Source of the DNA: Candidatus Phytoplasma asteris
GTDB lineage: Bacteria; Bacillota_I; Bacilli_A; Acholeplasmatales; Acholeplasmataceae
Reading direction: 5' to 3'
DNA: 64,000 bases
Assembly (NCBI RefSeq): GCF_038505995.1
Contig: NZ_CP128414.1
Location: 496,001 to 560,000 of the forward strand
Both the position numbers and the translations under genes were made by a program. The notes under the pieces are model-generated. The model made no database searches and was not told where the DNA came from. It saw only the letters and a list, made by a program, of their open reading frames with translations. Positions 15,674 to 26,409 of this stretch are shown here, piece by piece; position 1 is the stretch's first letter; the number at the start of each line of letters is the position of its first letter.

Positions 15674-18600
15674 GTGTCTACTCATTCATTTAAAAAATTT
15701 ATCGAACAAAAAGGTTTTTGCAAAAAATATTTTCAAAATCCTCAAGTAAAAAAAATATCAGTTTGCCAAAAAAGCCCAAAATGGGTTTTACAAATCACAT
15801 TTAAACATTTACCTTTAGTTTGTGATTTAGCATTTTTTTTAGAACAATTACTCCAAGAATTAACTATTTTATGGAAAAACCAAGCGCAAACCAAGCCTAA
15901 TTTGCCCCAAATTGAATACCACATCGATTTTGAAAATTGGGATTATCTAGAATCTTTGGCAGAAAGTTATTTTAATTATATTATAACCCAAGCCAGTTTA
16001 ATAAAAAAATATCATGATTTAGATTATTTTGCAATTCAAAATCACCAAGTAAATTTTCAAAACGGAAAATTTATCATTTTTGTAAATCCTAATGCATTTA
16101 AATGTTTAAATAAAAAAATGGGACTTCTTCAAGATTTTTTTTCTAAATTTTATGGTTTTAAAAATGAATTTATCTTATCAACAGATAGAAAAATTGATAT
16201 CAATAGAAAAAAATCCACAAATATTGAAATCAAAGAATTGCAACAAAATCCGAATCATCAAACCAACTCCAACGAACAAAATCAAGAAAAAAATCCAAAT
16301 AACAAATCAAATCCAACTTCTCAAACCGATCAAACAAAACAAGCAAAAACAACACCCCAAGCAAAAGCATATAATCATAATAAAGGAGCTTATAATAGCA
16401 ATTCTAAAATGACAACTAAAGATACAAAAATAAAAGATCTTCCTAAAAATAAACAAGAGCTGGAAGAATTCAACCGTCAAAATCCCAATACTTATGTAAT
16501 TGTTGAAGGTTTTTTGGCTCATCCTATCAAAGAAGCTAATTTTCAGTATTCTTATTTAAAATTTGTTATAGAAGAAAACGACAATGATTTTTCTATCGAA
16601 AATAAAGATGCTATTTTAATTCAAAAAAAAGTGTCCAAAGATGAAAAAGAACAATTTTTAAAAGCCAATTACCAAACTGGACAATTATTTAGAATCACAG
16701 CTCGAATTAATTATAGTGCTTGGGACGATGTTCATTTAATGATGACACAATACGAAAACCTAGAATCAGATTCAATTTCGCCTTCATTAATCCGCCAAGA
16801 CTTGGGTTTTCAAGGCAAAAAAAGAATTGAATTTCACACTCACACTAAAATGTCTAATTTAGACGCCATTAACAGTGCCAAAGAATATTTACAAATAGCA
16901 GAATCATGGGGACACGAAGCGATTGCTTTTACGGATCATGACGGCATTTATGCTTACCCTGAAATTAACGAACATGCCAAAAATAAAAAAATCAAACCTA
17001 TTTATGGAGTGGAAGTTGATTTTATTGAAGAAAAACCTATTTATATCACCAATCAAAAAGAAGATAATTTAGAAAAAGATTTTGTTTTAAAAGAAGCTAC
17101 TTATGTGGTTTTTGACTTGGAAACTACTGGATTATCTAATGTTCGTGACAAAATTATTGAAATCGCTGGAGTAAAAATTAAAAAAGGAAACAAAATAGGA
17201 GAGTTTCAAAAATTTATCGACCCGCAACAAAAATTAACCAAAACTATCACCGATATTACCAATATTACGGATGAAATGCTTCAAGGACAACAAACAATTG
17301 ACCAAGTTTTACCACAATTTTTAGCTTTTGCCAAAGACTGTGTTTTAGTGGCTCACAACGCTTCTTTTGATATTAATTTTTTAAAAGAAAAAGCAAAAGA
17401 ACTCAAAATATCTTTGGAACCACAACCCATTATTGATACCATGGCGTTGTCTCAACGTTATTTCAGTAATCTTTTAAAATATTTTTCTTTAAAAAGATTG
17501 GCAACTTTTTTCAAAGTCAAATTAGAAGACCATCACCGTGCACTTGCGGATGCCACTGCCACAGCAGAAATTTTTATCAAAATGATTGATCAATTGGCAG
17601 ATCCAACCAAAGATCCCAAAGACGAACAAGTAATTACTTTTTTTGACTTACAAGAAAAAATCGATCCCAAATACGAAAGACCTTATCACATCAATATTTT
17701 AGTGGCTAATCAAACCGGTTATCGCAATCTTTTTGAACTTTTAAGCAACGCTTTAACTAAGGATTTTAACAAAAGCCCTCGTGTTTTAAAATCTAATTTA
17801 GCTAATTTAAGACAAGGTCTTTTAGTGGGTAGTGGTTGCATGAATAGCAATATTTTTGAAATAGCTCTCAATCAAAACATTTCCAAATTGAAAAAAGCTA
17901 TTTCTTTTTACGATTACATCGAAGTGCAACCTCCCCAAGCTTATAAACATTTAATTCATGATTTAGGCAAAAACGGGCTTCAAATCATTGAAACTACTCT
18001 CAAAACCATCATAAAAGAATCCCAAAAACAAGCAAAAATAGTAATTGCCACTGGGGACGTTCATTATATTCATCCTTGGGAAAAAGATTATCGCGAAATT
18101 TATATTAGTGCCAAAATGGTAGGAGGCGGCTTACACAAATTATCTAGATACGAAAATAAAAACTTGCCAGAAAATCACCTTTTAACCACCCAAGAAATGA
18201 TAGATGCATTTGCCTTTTTACAAGATGAAAAATTAATTTATGAAATTGTAATTGAAAATACTCATTTGCTTAATTCCAAAATTGAAAAAATCAAAGCTTT
18301 TTCTTCGGAACTATTTTCTTTCAAAGACGACGCTTTCAAAGCCAACTTACAAATACCAAGCATCAAAGAAGAAATTAAGCGTTTGGTTGATACAAAAGTT
18401 AAACAAATGTACGGCGCAACTCCCCACCCTTTAATTAAAGAAAGATTAGATCAAGAGTTAAAAAGTATTATCGGAGAGACAAAAAACGAAAAATCTAATC
18501 AAAATATTGCTCCTGTTTATTATTTATCACATTTATTAGTTAAAAATTCTTTGGAAAAAGGTTATTTAGTAGGCTCACGTGGTTCGATTGGTTCTTCTTT

Positions 18601-20377
18601 AGTAGCAACTATGTTAGAAATTACCGAAGTAAATCCGTTAAAACCACATTATTATTGTCCAAAATGCAACTACACTATTGTCCAATTAAAACCACAAGAA
18701 AAAGAACAATATTACAACTCAGAAGAAGAAAAATACCACAAAGAACTTGATAAGGTTTTTTCGGGATACGATTTGCCAAACATGCCTTGTCCCAAATGCG
18801 ACACTCAGTTCAAAAAAGACGGTCATGACATTCCTTTTGAAACTTTTCTAGGCTTTGAAGGCAACAAAACTCCTGATATTGATCTAAATTTTGCAGGTGA
18901 TTACCAAAGCCAAGCCCACAATTACATTAAAGAATTATTAGGAGAAAAACACGCTTTTAGAGCAGGAACCATCCAGACTGTTGCCCAAAGAAACGCTTAT
19001 GGCTATACGATGGGTTTTGTAGAAGAAAAACAAAAACAATGGCGCAAACAAAAAGTAGCCCAAATTGCCAACAAAATCGAAGGAGTTAAACGTTCTAATG
19101 GCCAGCATCCAGGAGGAATTGTTGTTGTGCCGCCCGATCGCAGTATTTATGAAGTAACTCCTGTCCAATATCCAGCTAATGACACCAATTGGAAAACCAC
19201 TCATTTTGATTATCATTCCTTTGAGCAAAATCTTTTTAAATTAGACATTTTAGGACATGATGATCCTATGATGATTAAATTTTTGATGGATTATGTTAAA
19301 GAAAATCGAAGAATTTTCCCTTTCACAAGAGCCCAAGATATTCCTGTAGATGATCCCGAAGTTTATAAATTGTTTTCCAACGAATTCAAAATTGATTCTT
19401 CTGTAAATCCAGGAAATAAAATCACTATTGATTCTTTGGGTATTCCTGAATTTGGAACTATTTTTGTCAAACAAATGTTAAAAGATTTAACAACCGCTAA
19501 AAAAAATTCACAAAAACAAGCAATTAAAATTAATTTTGCTGCTTTAGTAAAAATCTCAGGACTTTCACATGGAACTGATGTTTGGAACCAAAACGCCAGA
19601 GATGCTATCAACAAAACAGGCGAATTTGAAAAATACAAAAATAAAACAATTTCTTTTGATGATATAATTGGTTGTCGTGATGATATTATGTTACAACTAC
19701 AAGAAAAAGGGCTTGATCCTTTAAAAGCTTTTGATATTATGGAATTTATCCGTAAAGGCAAACCCCAAGATGATTTTCAAACATGGAACAAATACAAACA
19801 AGAAATAAAAGACAAAGTAGAAGCTTGGTATATTGATTCTGCTGCTAAAATTAAATATTTATTCCCTAAAGCGCATGCCACTGCTTATGTTATTATGGCT
19901 TTGAGGATTGCGTGGTTTAAAATGCATGCACCATTAGCTTTTTATAGTGGTTATTTTTCTAAAAGAACAGAACAATTCGACCACCAAACCATGATTAGTA
20001 ACGATATAAAAATTATTAAAGAAAAATTAAATAAGCTTGCAGAATTGAAAAAAAGTAAAAAAATCAAAGCCAAAGAAGATGCTTTAATAAATACTTTAAA
20101 AATTGCCGAAGAAATGGTACATCGTGGTTTTAAATTTTTAACTGTTGATTTTAATAAATCAGATGTTAGTGTTTTAAAAATAGAAGATGGTGGTTTTTTA
20201 AGGATGCCACTGCTTTCGCTTGATGGTCTAGGTTTGATTGCTGCTAATAAAATTGTAGAGGCGCGCCAAGAAAAACCATTTACTAAAGATGATTTTGCCA
20301 CTCGTTCTAAAATTAATAAAACCATTTTAGCCAAAGCAAAACAAGAAAACCTTTTAGATTCTTTAGAAGATGAATGA
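15674..20377 (+). CDS. polC: DNA polymerase III alpha subunit, PolC type
   Basis: Gram-positive-type replicative polymerase with built-in proofreading, about 1567 aa. Visible parts: N-terminal domain and OB fold; PHP motif EFHTHTKMSNLDA; DEDDh exonuclease with VFDLETTGLS, VAHNASFDINFL and HHRALADATATAE; a CPKCN/CPKCD zinc-binding pair; PDIDLNFAGDYQ in the polymerase active site; C-terminal SHGTDVW and helix-hairpin-helix. An AGGTGG box at 15660 with 8-nt spacing selects the GTG at 15674 over an upstream GTG at 15662 that overlaps the box. A low-complexity N/Q/K stretch at about residues 190-250 links the N-terminal parts. Confidence 0.95.
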   Translation: MSTHSFKKFIEQKGFCKKYFQNPQVKKISVCQKSPKWVLQITFKHLPLVCDLAFFLEQLLQELTILWKNQAQTKPNLPQIEYHIDFENWDYLESLAESYFNYIITQASLIKKYHDLDYFAIQNHQVNFQNGKFIIFVNPNAFKCLNKKMGLLQDFFSKFYGFKNEFILSTDRKIDINRKKSTNIEIKELQQNPNHQTNSNEQNQEKNPNNKSNPTSQTDQTKQAKTTPQAKAYNHNKGAYNSNSKMTTKDTKIKDLPKNKQELEEFNRQNPNTYVIVEGFLAHPIKEANFQYSYLKFVIEENDNDFSIENKDAILIQKKVSKDEKEQFLKANYQTGQLFRITARINYSAWDDVHLMMTQYENLESDSISPSLIRQDLGFQGKKRIEFHTHTKMSNLDAINSAKEYLQIAESWGHEAIAFTDHDGIYAYPEINEHAKNKKIKPIYGVEVDFIEEKPIYITNQKEDNLEKDFVLKEATYVVFDLETTGLSNVRDKIIEIAGVKIKKGNKIGEFQKFIDPQQKLTKTITDITNITDEMLQGQQTIDQVLPQFLAFAKDCVLVAHNASFDINFLKEKAKELKISLEPQPIIDTMALSQRYFSNLLKYFSLKRLATFFKVKLEDHHRALADATATAEIFIKMIDQLADPTKDPKDEQVITFFDLQEKIDPKYERPYHINILVANQTGYRNLFELLSNALTKDFNKSPRVLKSNLANLRQGLLVGSGCMNSNIFEIALNQNISKLKKAISFYDYIEVQPPQAYKHLIHDLGKNGLQIIETTLKTIIKESQKQAKIVIATGDVHYIHPWEKDYREIYISAKMVGGGLHKLSRYENKNLPENHLLTTQEMIDAFAFLQDEKLIYEIVIENTHLLNSKIEKIKAFSSELFSFKDDAFKANLQIPSIKEEIKRLVDTKVKQMYGATPHPLIKERLDQELKSIIGETKNEKSNQNIAPVYYLSHLLVKNSLEKGYLVGSRGSIGSSLVATMLEITEVNPLKPHYYCPKCNYTIVQLKPQEKEQYYNSEEEKYHKELDKVFSGYDLPNMPCPKCDTQFKKDGHDIPFETFLGFEGNKTPDIDLNFAGDYQSQAHNYIKELLGEKHAFRAGTIQTVAQRNAYGYTMGFVEEKQKQWRKQKVAQIANKIEGVKRSNGQHPGGIVVVPPDRSIYEVTPVQYPANDTNWKTTHFDYHSFEQNLFKLDILGHDDPMMIKFLMDYVKENRRIFPFTRAQDIPVDDPEVYKLFSNEFKIDSSVNPGNKITIDSLGIPEFGTIFVKQMLKDLTTAKKNSQKQAIKINFAALVKISGLSHGTDVWNQNARDAINKTGEFEKYKNKTISFDDIIGCRDDIMLQLQEKGLDPLKAFDIMEFIRKGKPQDDFQTWNKYKQEIKDKVEAWYIDSAAKIKYLFPKAHATAYVIMALRIAWFKMHAPLAFYSGYFSKRTEQFDHQTMISNDIKIIKEKLNKLAELKKSKKIKAKEDALINTLKIAEEMVHRGFKFLTVDFNKSDVSVLKIEDGGFLRMPLLSLDGLGLIAANKIVEARQEKPFTKDDFATRSKINKTILAKAKQENLLDSLEDE

Positions 20378-20441
20378 AATTAAAAAAACAAATAATAAAT
20401 AAATTTGGTTAAATCCACAAAAATATTAAAGATGATTTTGC

Positions 20442-20447
20442 TATAAT
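20442..20447 (+). promoter_or_regulatory. -10 element upstream of trpS
   Basis: TATAAT 38 bp before the trpS start. No clear -35 at 16-18 bp. Confidence 0.45.
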
Positions 20448-20485
20448 AAATCATTTTGCAAAAAATAAAAAAGGAGGTGATAAAA

Positions 20486-21493
20486 TTGATACCAAATAAA
20501 AGATTAGTGTCAGGGATCAAACCAACGGGCGATCTTACTTTAGGAAATTATATTGGGGTTTTAAAACCTTTGCTATATTTGCAACAAAACTTAAAAAATT
20601 TTGATTTTTATCTTTTTATAGCTGACTTGCACGCCCTTACTTTTTATCAAGAACCCCAAACACTAAAACAACAAATCAAAAAAATAGCAGCTCTTTATTT
20701 GGCAACAGGGCTTGATCCTGAAAAAATAAATTTGTTTGTTCAATCTGAAGTAACACAACATACTTATTTGGGTTATCTCTTGGAATGCAATTCTTATTTT
20801 TCTGAACTACAAAGAATGATTCAATATAAGGAAAAAAGCAAAATTAATGCAGAAGGAATAAGGACTTCTTTATTTACTTACCCCACATTGATGGCAGCTG
20901 ATATTTTGATTTATGATGCAAATTTAGTGCCTATTGGCAAAGATCAAAAACAACATTTAGAATTAACTAAAAACTTGGCTACAAGATTTAACAATTTATA
21001 TGGCAATACTTTTGTTGTTCCGGAACCTTTTTTTAATCCTTTGGGTTCGAAAATAAAATCTTTGCAAAACCCTTTGAAAAAAATGAGTAAAAGTGATACG
21101 GAAAATCCTAAAAGCTATATTTTACTTTTGGATGATCCTCAAATAATTAAAAGTAAAATTACCCAAACTGTTACAGATTCCCAAAAAATAATTAAATATG
21201 ATCCAGAAAATAAACCTGGAATTTCTAATCTTTTAACCATTTATGCTTCTTTAAAGCAAATTAGTATTTTTGAAAGTGAAAAACTTTTTCAAAAAAGTAA
21301 TTATAAAGAGTTAAAAAATAAAGTCGGTGAAGAAATAATTAATTTTGTTGTACCTTTGCAACAAAAATTTTATCAATTAATTAATAGTGCAAAATTGGAT
21401 GATATTTTAAATAAAGGAGCCCAAAAAGCTTCCTTGATTGCAGAGAAAAAAATCCAACAGGTACGAAAAAAATTAGGTATTTCAAGGTTTTGA
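20486..21493 (+). CDS. trpS: tryptophanyl-tRNA synthetase
   Basis: Class I synthetase, 335 aa, charging tRNA-Trp. HIGH-type motif GDLTLGNYIG near the N-terminus and KMSKS intact in LKKMSKSDTENP. A strong AGGAGGTGA box at 20472-20480 places the start at TTG 20486 (protein starting IPNKRLVSGIKPTGD); a start further upstream would put the box inside the gene. Standalone gene with its own -10 box and a terminator after it. Confidence 0.95.
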   Translation: MIPNKRLVSGIKPTGDLTLGNYIGVLKPLLYLQQNLKNFDFYLFIADLHALTFYQEPQTLKQQIKKIAALYLATGLDPEKINLFVQSEVTQHTYLGYLLECNSYFSELQRMIQYKEKSKINAEGIRTSLFTYPTLMAADILIYDANLVPIGKDQKQHLELTKNLATRFNNLYGNTFVVPEPFFNPLGSKIKSLQNPLKKMSKSDTENPKSYILLLDDPQIIKSKITQTVTDSQKIIKYDPENKPGISNLLTIYASLKQISIFESEKLFQKSNYKELKNKVGEEIINFVVPLQQKFYQLINSAKLDDILNKGAQKASLIAEKKIQQVRKKLGISRF

Positions 21494-21511
21494 TGTATAA
21501 TATTTATAAAT

Positions 21512-21546
21512 AAAAAAGACAACCTTTTTAGGGTTGTCTTTTTTAT
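21512..21546. terminator. bidirectional terminator between trpS and sufU
   Basis: AAAAGACAACC/GGTTGTCTTTT stem flanked by A and T runs, between two converging genes. Confidence 0.8.
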
Positions 21547-21990
21547 TTAATAACTTTTTTTATTGTGTGCTTTAATTACTTGTTGTAAAGCTTTCCAAGG
21601 AAGGCTTATACAAGCGACTCTTCCAGGAAAATTAATAAAATGTTTAAATAATAGTAATTCTTTGTCAAGTTGAGTTTCATCATATATTTGATTATTAATC
21701 ATAGCTAAAAAATGATTTATTTTTTCTAATGTTTGTTGAATTTCTAGATTCTTAAGATGTATAGACATCAAACTTGCTGAAGCGCGACAAATAGCACAAG
21801 CTTGAGTTTCGTATTTAATATCTATTAATTTTTGATTTGAGATTTTGATTTGTAATGAAATAGAATCACCACAAGAAACATTTTTATTAGTTATGTTTAT
21901 AAAATCAGGGTCTTGGGAAAGTCCCCAATTTTGAGGTTCTTGATAATGTTTAATGATTAAATCACGATATAATTTATTTATTTCTAACAT
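21547..21990 (-). CDS. sufU: SufU/IscU-like Fe-S cluster scaffold or sulfur acceptor
   Basis: 147 aa. Starts with the typical LYRDLIIKHYQEPQNWG. Conserved cysteines are in VSCGDSISL, CAICRASASL and RVACISLPWKAL, the SufU zinc/active-site pattern. It accepts sulfur from SufS for Fe-S assembly. It starts 14 bp after sufS, so the two form an operon. No other suf genes are adjacent. Confidence 0.9.
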   Translation of the reverse strand: MLEINKLYRDLIIKHYQEPQNWGLSQDPDFINITNKNVSCGDSISLQIKISNQKLIDIKYETQACAICRASASLMSIHLKNLEIQQTLEKINHFLAMINNQIYDETQLDKELLLFKHFINFPGRVACISLPWKALQQVIKAHNKKSY

Positions 21991-22004
21991 TTTAATGCCT
22001 TGAG

Positions 22005-23210
22005 TTATTTATTAAATTTGGAGAAAAAAGTTTGCGTTTTTTTTAAGTTTTTAATTAAAATATCAATGTCTTCTTGATTGTTGTGAATGCCTATAGAAAC
22101 TCTAATTATACTTGTTTGTTTTAGTTTTTGAGTAGCTAAAAAAGCACAACATCTACCAGTTCTTACATAAATATTTTCCTGAGCTAAAAAAGCTTCTGCA
22201 TCATGGGCATGAATTTGATTAAAGTTAAAAGTAATGATATTAGAAAAAGCTTGAGGATTATAAATTGTGATTTTAGGAATTTGTTTTAATTCTTTCATTA
22301 TATTTTGATAAATCTTTTTTTCATGTTTTTGGATGTTTTCAAAACCAATTTCTTCAACAAATTCCAAAGCTTTTTTAAAAGCAAGAATTCCTGAAATATT
22401 AGGAGTTCCTGATTCAAATTTATTAGGACCTTCGTTGAGTAAAAAATGTTTTAAAGAAAATTCTTTAATGGAAGTTCCTCCAAATGAAGGAGGTTGTAAT
22501 TGTTCTAATAAATGATTTTTGCCAAACAAAATCCCTATTCCAAAAGGACCGTATAATTTGTGGGATGAAAATGCTAAAAAATCTACATCTAAAAATTTAA
22601 CATCTATGGGTAGGTGACTTGATGATTGGGCAGAATCTAAAATAACTAAAGCGTTTTTTTTGTGAGCTAAAGTTGTTATTTCTTTAATGGGAGTTTCGTA
22701 CCCTAGTAAATTAGAAACATGAGTTAAAACAACTATTTTAGTTTTGTTTGTTAAAACCTTAGCAAAATTTTCTACAGTTATTTGATTCTGTTCGTTTAGG
22801 GGAACAAAAATTAATTTTGCTTTTTTTAGTTTGGCTTGTTTAAACCAAGGAAGCACGGAAGAATTATGTTCTAATTCTGATGTAATAATTTCGTCACCTT
22901 CTTGAAGGGTTTCTCCTAAGCTTTGAGCTAATATATTTAAAGAATCAGTAGTTCCTTTAGTAAAAATAATTTCTTCTGGTTTGGAATTAATAAAATTAGC
23001 TGTTTTAATTCTTGTTTCGTTCATTAGTAAAGTGTTTTGATGAGACAAAACGCCAAAAGATTTGGTATTGAGTCCATTTGTGTTATAAAATCTAGTCAAT
23101 TCATCTATTACTTTTTGAGGTTTTAAAGAAGTAGCAGCATTATCAAAGTAAACAATCTTGGGGTTGGTTTTGAAAATTGGGAAAAGACATCGAAAAGGAT
23201 TATTTTGCAT
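22005..23210 (-). CDS. sufS: cysteine desulfurase SufS
   Basis: PLP-dependent class V aminotransferase, 401 aa, taking sulfur from cysteine. PLP lysine in AFSSHKLYGPFGIG, phosphate-binding TKGTTDSLN, HVSNLLG, and catalytic cysteine in VRTGRCCAF. N-terminal YFDNAATSLKP is typical. First gene of the sufS-sufU pair. Confidence 0.93.
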   Translation of the reverse strand: MQNNPFRCLFPIFKTNPKIVYFDNAATSLKPQKVIDELTRFYNTNGLNTKSFGVLSHQNTLLMNETRIKTANFINSKPEEIIFTKGTTDSLNILAQSLGETLQEGDEIITSELEHNSSVLPWFKQAKLKKAKLIFVPLNEQNQITVENFAKVLTNKTKIVVLTHVSNLLGYETPIKEITTLAHKKNALVILDSAQSSSHLPIDVKFLDVDFLAFSSHKLYGPFGIGILFGKNHLLEQLQPPSFGGTSIKEFSLKHFLLNEGPNKFESGTPNISGILAFKKALEFVEEIGFENIQKHEKKIYQNIMKELKQIPKITIYNPQAFSNIITFNFNQIHAHDAEAFLAQENIYVRTGRCCAFLATQKLKQTSIIRVSIGIHNNQEDIDILIKNLKKTQTFFSKFNK

Positions 23211-23286
23211 TTTGGAAACCTCTTAATTTGTTAAGACATATTTTTTCATAAATGAATTAATAAAATAAATAAAAAGTTATTAATAA

Positions 23287-24528
23287 TTAAAAGACTATTA
23301 AAGCGTTGTTTTTTTTGCCTTTTTTCAAAAGGACATATTTATCAAATAAAGTGTTTTTTTTGGTTATTGCAAAATCAAGGGATTTGATTTTTTGATTAAA
23401 TAATTTAATAGTGTTGTCTTTGATAAATTCACGAGCTTCACTTTTAGAAGTTGCCAGTTTTGTTTGAACTAAAGCATCAACTAATAAAATATCTTCTTTT
23501 GTGGAATGACAAAACAAAGTTTTTTGCAATAAAATAAAATCTTTTTCTTGGAAAGATTCTTTTTTAGCATTAGAAAATAAAATTTGGTTAGTTTTTATAC
23601 ATTCTTGCAAAATATCTGAGGAATGAATTAAAGTAATAATGTTTTGGGTAAGAGCTTTTTGAGCTAATCTTTGTTGGGGGTTTTCCAAGGTGTTTTTTTC
23701 TAATTCCAAAATTTCTTGCTTGGGAATTAAAGTAAGCATTTTTAGATAATTGATTACTTCTTTATCAGAAACATTTAAAAAATATTGATAAATTTCATAA
23801 GGGGAAGTCATTGAAGGATTTACCCATAAAACCCCTTTTTCGCTTTTGCCAAATTTCGTTCCATCTGAATTTAACAAAAGAGGAGTGCTAATTCCTAGTG
23901 CATCGGATTTTTTTTCTAATTTTCTGATGAGTTCTAGTCCGCTTGTGATATTTCCCCACTGATCAGAACCGCCTAATTGTAATCTAACTTTATGATTTTT
24001 GTATAAATGATGAAAATCTAAAGATTGTAAAATCATATAAGAAAATTCAGTAAAAGAGATGCCAGAAGCAAGTCTTTTGGCTACTGCGTGTTTGGAAAGC
24101 ATATAGTTAATGTTAAAAAGTTTTCCGTAGTTTCTGAGGAAAGAAATGATATCTATTTGAGAAAGCCATTGATAATTATTAACAAATTCTACTTGTTTGT
24201 TTAACAATATGTTTTTAAGTTGACATTCAATACTTTTAGCATTTTGCAATGAATTTTCTAAAGATAATAATTTTCTTTCTTCAGTTTCTTTGGGATCTCC
24301 TATTAAACCTGTAGCCCCACCTACTAAAATAACGGGTAGATGTCCTTGTCTTTGCATTAATAAAATCATTGTTATTTGAACTAAATGACCCACTGTTAAA
24401 GAATGAGAAGTAGGATCAAACCCACAGTAAAACTTAACTTGGTTGTTGTCTAATAATTCTTTAACTTGTGTTTCGTTACTACAATCTTTAATTAAATTAC
24501 GCCATTTTAATTCTTCATAAAAAGACAT
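23287..24528 (-). CDS. tyrS: tyrosyl-tRNA synthetase
   Basis: 413 aa, class I. CGFDPTSHSLTVGHLV contains the HIGH-like site; KFGKSEKGVLW is the KMSKS-like loop, normal for TyrRS; LQLGGSDQWGNI is conserved. C-terminal S4-like RNA-binding domain (LATSKSEAREFI). Confidence 0.95.
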   Translation of the reverse strand: MSFYEELKWRNLIKDCSNETQVKELLDNNQVKFYCGFDPTSHSLTVGHLVQITMILLMQRQGHLPVILVGGATGLIGDPKETEERKLLSLENSLQNAKSIECQLKNILLNKQVEFVNNYQWLSQIDIISFLRNYGKLFNINYMLSKHAVAKRLASGISFTEFSYMILQSLDFHHLYKNHKVRLQLGGSDQWGNITSGLELIRKLEKKSDALGISTPLLLNSDGTKFGKSEKGVLWVNPSMTSPYEIYQYFLNVSDKEVINYLKMLTLIPKQEILELEKNTLENPQQRLAQKALTQNIITLIHSSDILQECIKTNQILFSNAKKESFQEKDFILLQKTLFCHSTKEDILLVDALVQTKLATSKSEAREFIKDNTIKLFNQKIKSLDFAITKKNTLFDKYVLLKKGKKNNALIVF

Positions 24529-24712
24529 TTTGGGCTCCTATTTTATTTTTAGAAATAATTTTCTTGGTTTTGAGAAAAATCATTAAAATAGGGTTGTTTT
24601 TAATAATTTTCTAAATTTTGTTTATTAAAAAAAGGGGGAAAAATATATTTAAAAAATGTTATTAAAAGTTTTTTATTATAAAAAAATGTATTTCTTTAAA
24701 CAAAAAAACAAT

Positions 24713-25069
24713 TTATCTTTGTTCTTTAATACGAGAAGCTTTAGAAGAAAGGTTGCGAACATAATGCAATTTGGCGCGACGAACAATACCACGACGAACT
24801 ACTTCTATTTTCTCGTTAGTAGGGGAATGTACTGGGAAAGTTAATTCAATTCCTACACCAGCAAATATTTTTCTTACAGTAAAAGTTTCTGTAACTAATC
24901 TTCCTTGGCGTTTAATAACTAAACCTTCAAAAATTTGAACCCTTTTGCGGTTTCCTTCATCAATTTTGATAAATACTTTAACTGTATCACCAGGTTTGAA
25001 AAAAGGGACATCTTTAAGTTGGTGCTGGTTAACTGATTCTATTAAATTTTGTCCTTTTAATTGAGACAT
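24713..25069 (-). CDS. rplS: 50S ribosomal protein L19
   Basis: 118 aa with [31 protein letters not shown] and [15 protein letters not shown] of L19. Last gene of the rpsP-trmD-rplS operon, 41 bp after trmD. Confidence 0.97.
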   Translation of the reverse strand: MSQLKGQNLIESVNQHQLKDVPFFKPGDTVKVFIKIDEGNRKRVQIFEGLVIKRQGRLVTETFTVRKIFAGVGIELTFPVHSPTNEKIEVVRRGIVRRAKLHYVRNLSSKASRIKEQR

Positions 25070-25110
25070 AATTTTGCTCCTTTGTTGAATTCAAATAAAT
25101 AATTCTTGAA

Positions 25111-25839
25111 TTATTTTTGTAATTCTTGTTTAATTTCTGTTAAAAGTTTGGTTTGTTCTAAAGTTAATTTTTTATTTTCCAAAAGATCAGGTCTTTTTTG
25201 TAAAGTTGCCTTCAAGCTTTCTTTTTGGCGCCAACATCTTATTTTGGCATGGTTTCCAGATAACAAAACAGCAGGCACTTCGTGATTCAAATAACTTTGC
25301 GGGCGGGTGTATTGAGGATATTTAAGCAAACCTTGTTGATGGGAATCTTCAAGATAAGATTGTTCTTTGATAACTTCTGGAAGCAGTCTTGTAATTGCAT
25401 CAACCAAAACAGTAGCAGCGATTTCTCCTCCTGTCAAAACATAATCACCTATGGAAATTTCTGCATCAATATATTGCAATATTCTTGCATCAACCCCTTC
25501 ATAATTACCGCATAAAATAATTAAATGAGTTTCTTTTTGAGCAAAATTAGTGGCATGTATTTGATTAAAAATTTGTCCTTGAGGAGATAATAAAATAACT
25601 TTGCTTTGGGGAGTTTTTATTTTTTGTAGACAATCAAAAAAAGGAGGGAAAGAAAGCAACATTCCAACTCCTCCTCCATAAACGCTATCATCTACTTGAT
25701 TATGTTTATTTTTGCTATAAGTTCTTAAATCATGAAGTTTTATTTGAACTTTTTTTTGTTCTAAAGCTCTTTTAATAATGGAAGTTTCACAAAAACTTTT
25801 AAAAAAAAGCGGAAAAATAGTGATAATTTCAATAATCAT
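25111..25839 (-). CDS. trmD: tRNA (guanine-N1)-methyltransferase TrmD
   Basis: 242 aa SPOUT methyltransferase forming m1G37 in tRNA. Visible: [38 protein letters not shown] and [13 protein letters not shown], the trefoil-knot SAM site. The usual operon partner rimM is missing from the 59-bp gap before it. Confidence 0.96.
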   Translation of the reverse strand: MIIEIITIFPLFFKSFCETSIIKRALEQKKVQIKLHDLRTYSKNKHNQVDDSVYGGGVGMLLSFPPFFDCLQKIKTPQSKVILLSPQGQIFNQIHATNFAQKETHLIILCGNYEGVDARILQYIDAEISIGDYVLTGGEIAATVLVDAITRLLPEVIKEQSYLEDSHQQGLLKYPQYTRPQSYLNHEVPAVLLSGNHAKIRCWRQKESLKATLQKRPDLLENKKLTLEQTKLLTEIKQELQK

Positions 25840-25898
25840 AAAATTTAGTTTTTAACCGTTAAAGGCGCTTTCATTTATTTTTGAAATTGAGAAAAAAA

Positions 25899-26162
25899 TT
25901 ATTTTTCAACTTTAGTGTTAGTTTTTGCAACAAATTTACTTTTTTTAAATACTTTTTTGACTGTTTTAGTTGGTTGAGCGCCATTGGATAACCATTTTTG
26001 TACTTTGTTGTGGTCTAATTCAACAATATCTAAAATAGTGTCATAAGTTCCTAAAATTTCTAAAAATTTACCATCTCTAGCATTTTTAGATTCGCTTGCA
26101 ACTACTCTGTAAAAAGGTCTTTTATGCACTCCGAAACGTTGTAAACGCATTTTTATTGCCAT
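25899..26162 (-). CDS. rpsP: 30S ribosomal protein S16
   Basis: 87 aa starting MAIKMRLQRFGVHKRPFYRVV, typical S16, with GKFLEILGTYD. First gene of the operon, preceded by a good promoter. Confidence 0.97.
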   Translation of the reverse strand: MAIKMRLQRFGVHKRPFYRVVASESKNARDGKFLEILGTYDTILDIVELDHNKVQKWLSNGAQPTKTVKKVFKKSKFVAKTNTKVEK

Positions 26163-26228
26163 AATAAAAACCCACTTTCTATTTTTTTATTAATCGTTTA
26201 ATCGTAAATTAAAAAGTTCATCCTAAAT

Positions 26229-26257
26229 ATTATCACATAAAATAACTGAATTGTCAA
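26229..26257 (-). promoter_or_regulatory. sigma-A type promoter of rpsP-trmD-rplS
   Basis: On the minus strand: TTGACA (26257-26252), 17-bp spacer, GATAAT (26234-26229), about 67 bp before rpsP. One of the best-formed promoters in the window. Confidence 0.75.
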
Positions 26258-26409
26258 GTGTTTTTGATAAAAAAGATGAGAAAAATGTTTTTTGATGAAT
26301 TCTTAAAAAATAAAATCTTTTGAAGATTTTAATTAAGGTGAAAGACATTTCAGTACATTAAAAAATGTTTAAAAATCAAAAACAATAAATAATAAAGGGA
26401 GTGATTTTA

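Noticed and set aside
16152-16522. ORFs overlapping polC in other frames
   Set aside because: They cover a low-complexity K/Q/N linker of polC and have no ribosome binding sites or recognisable domains.
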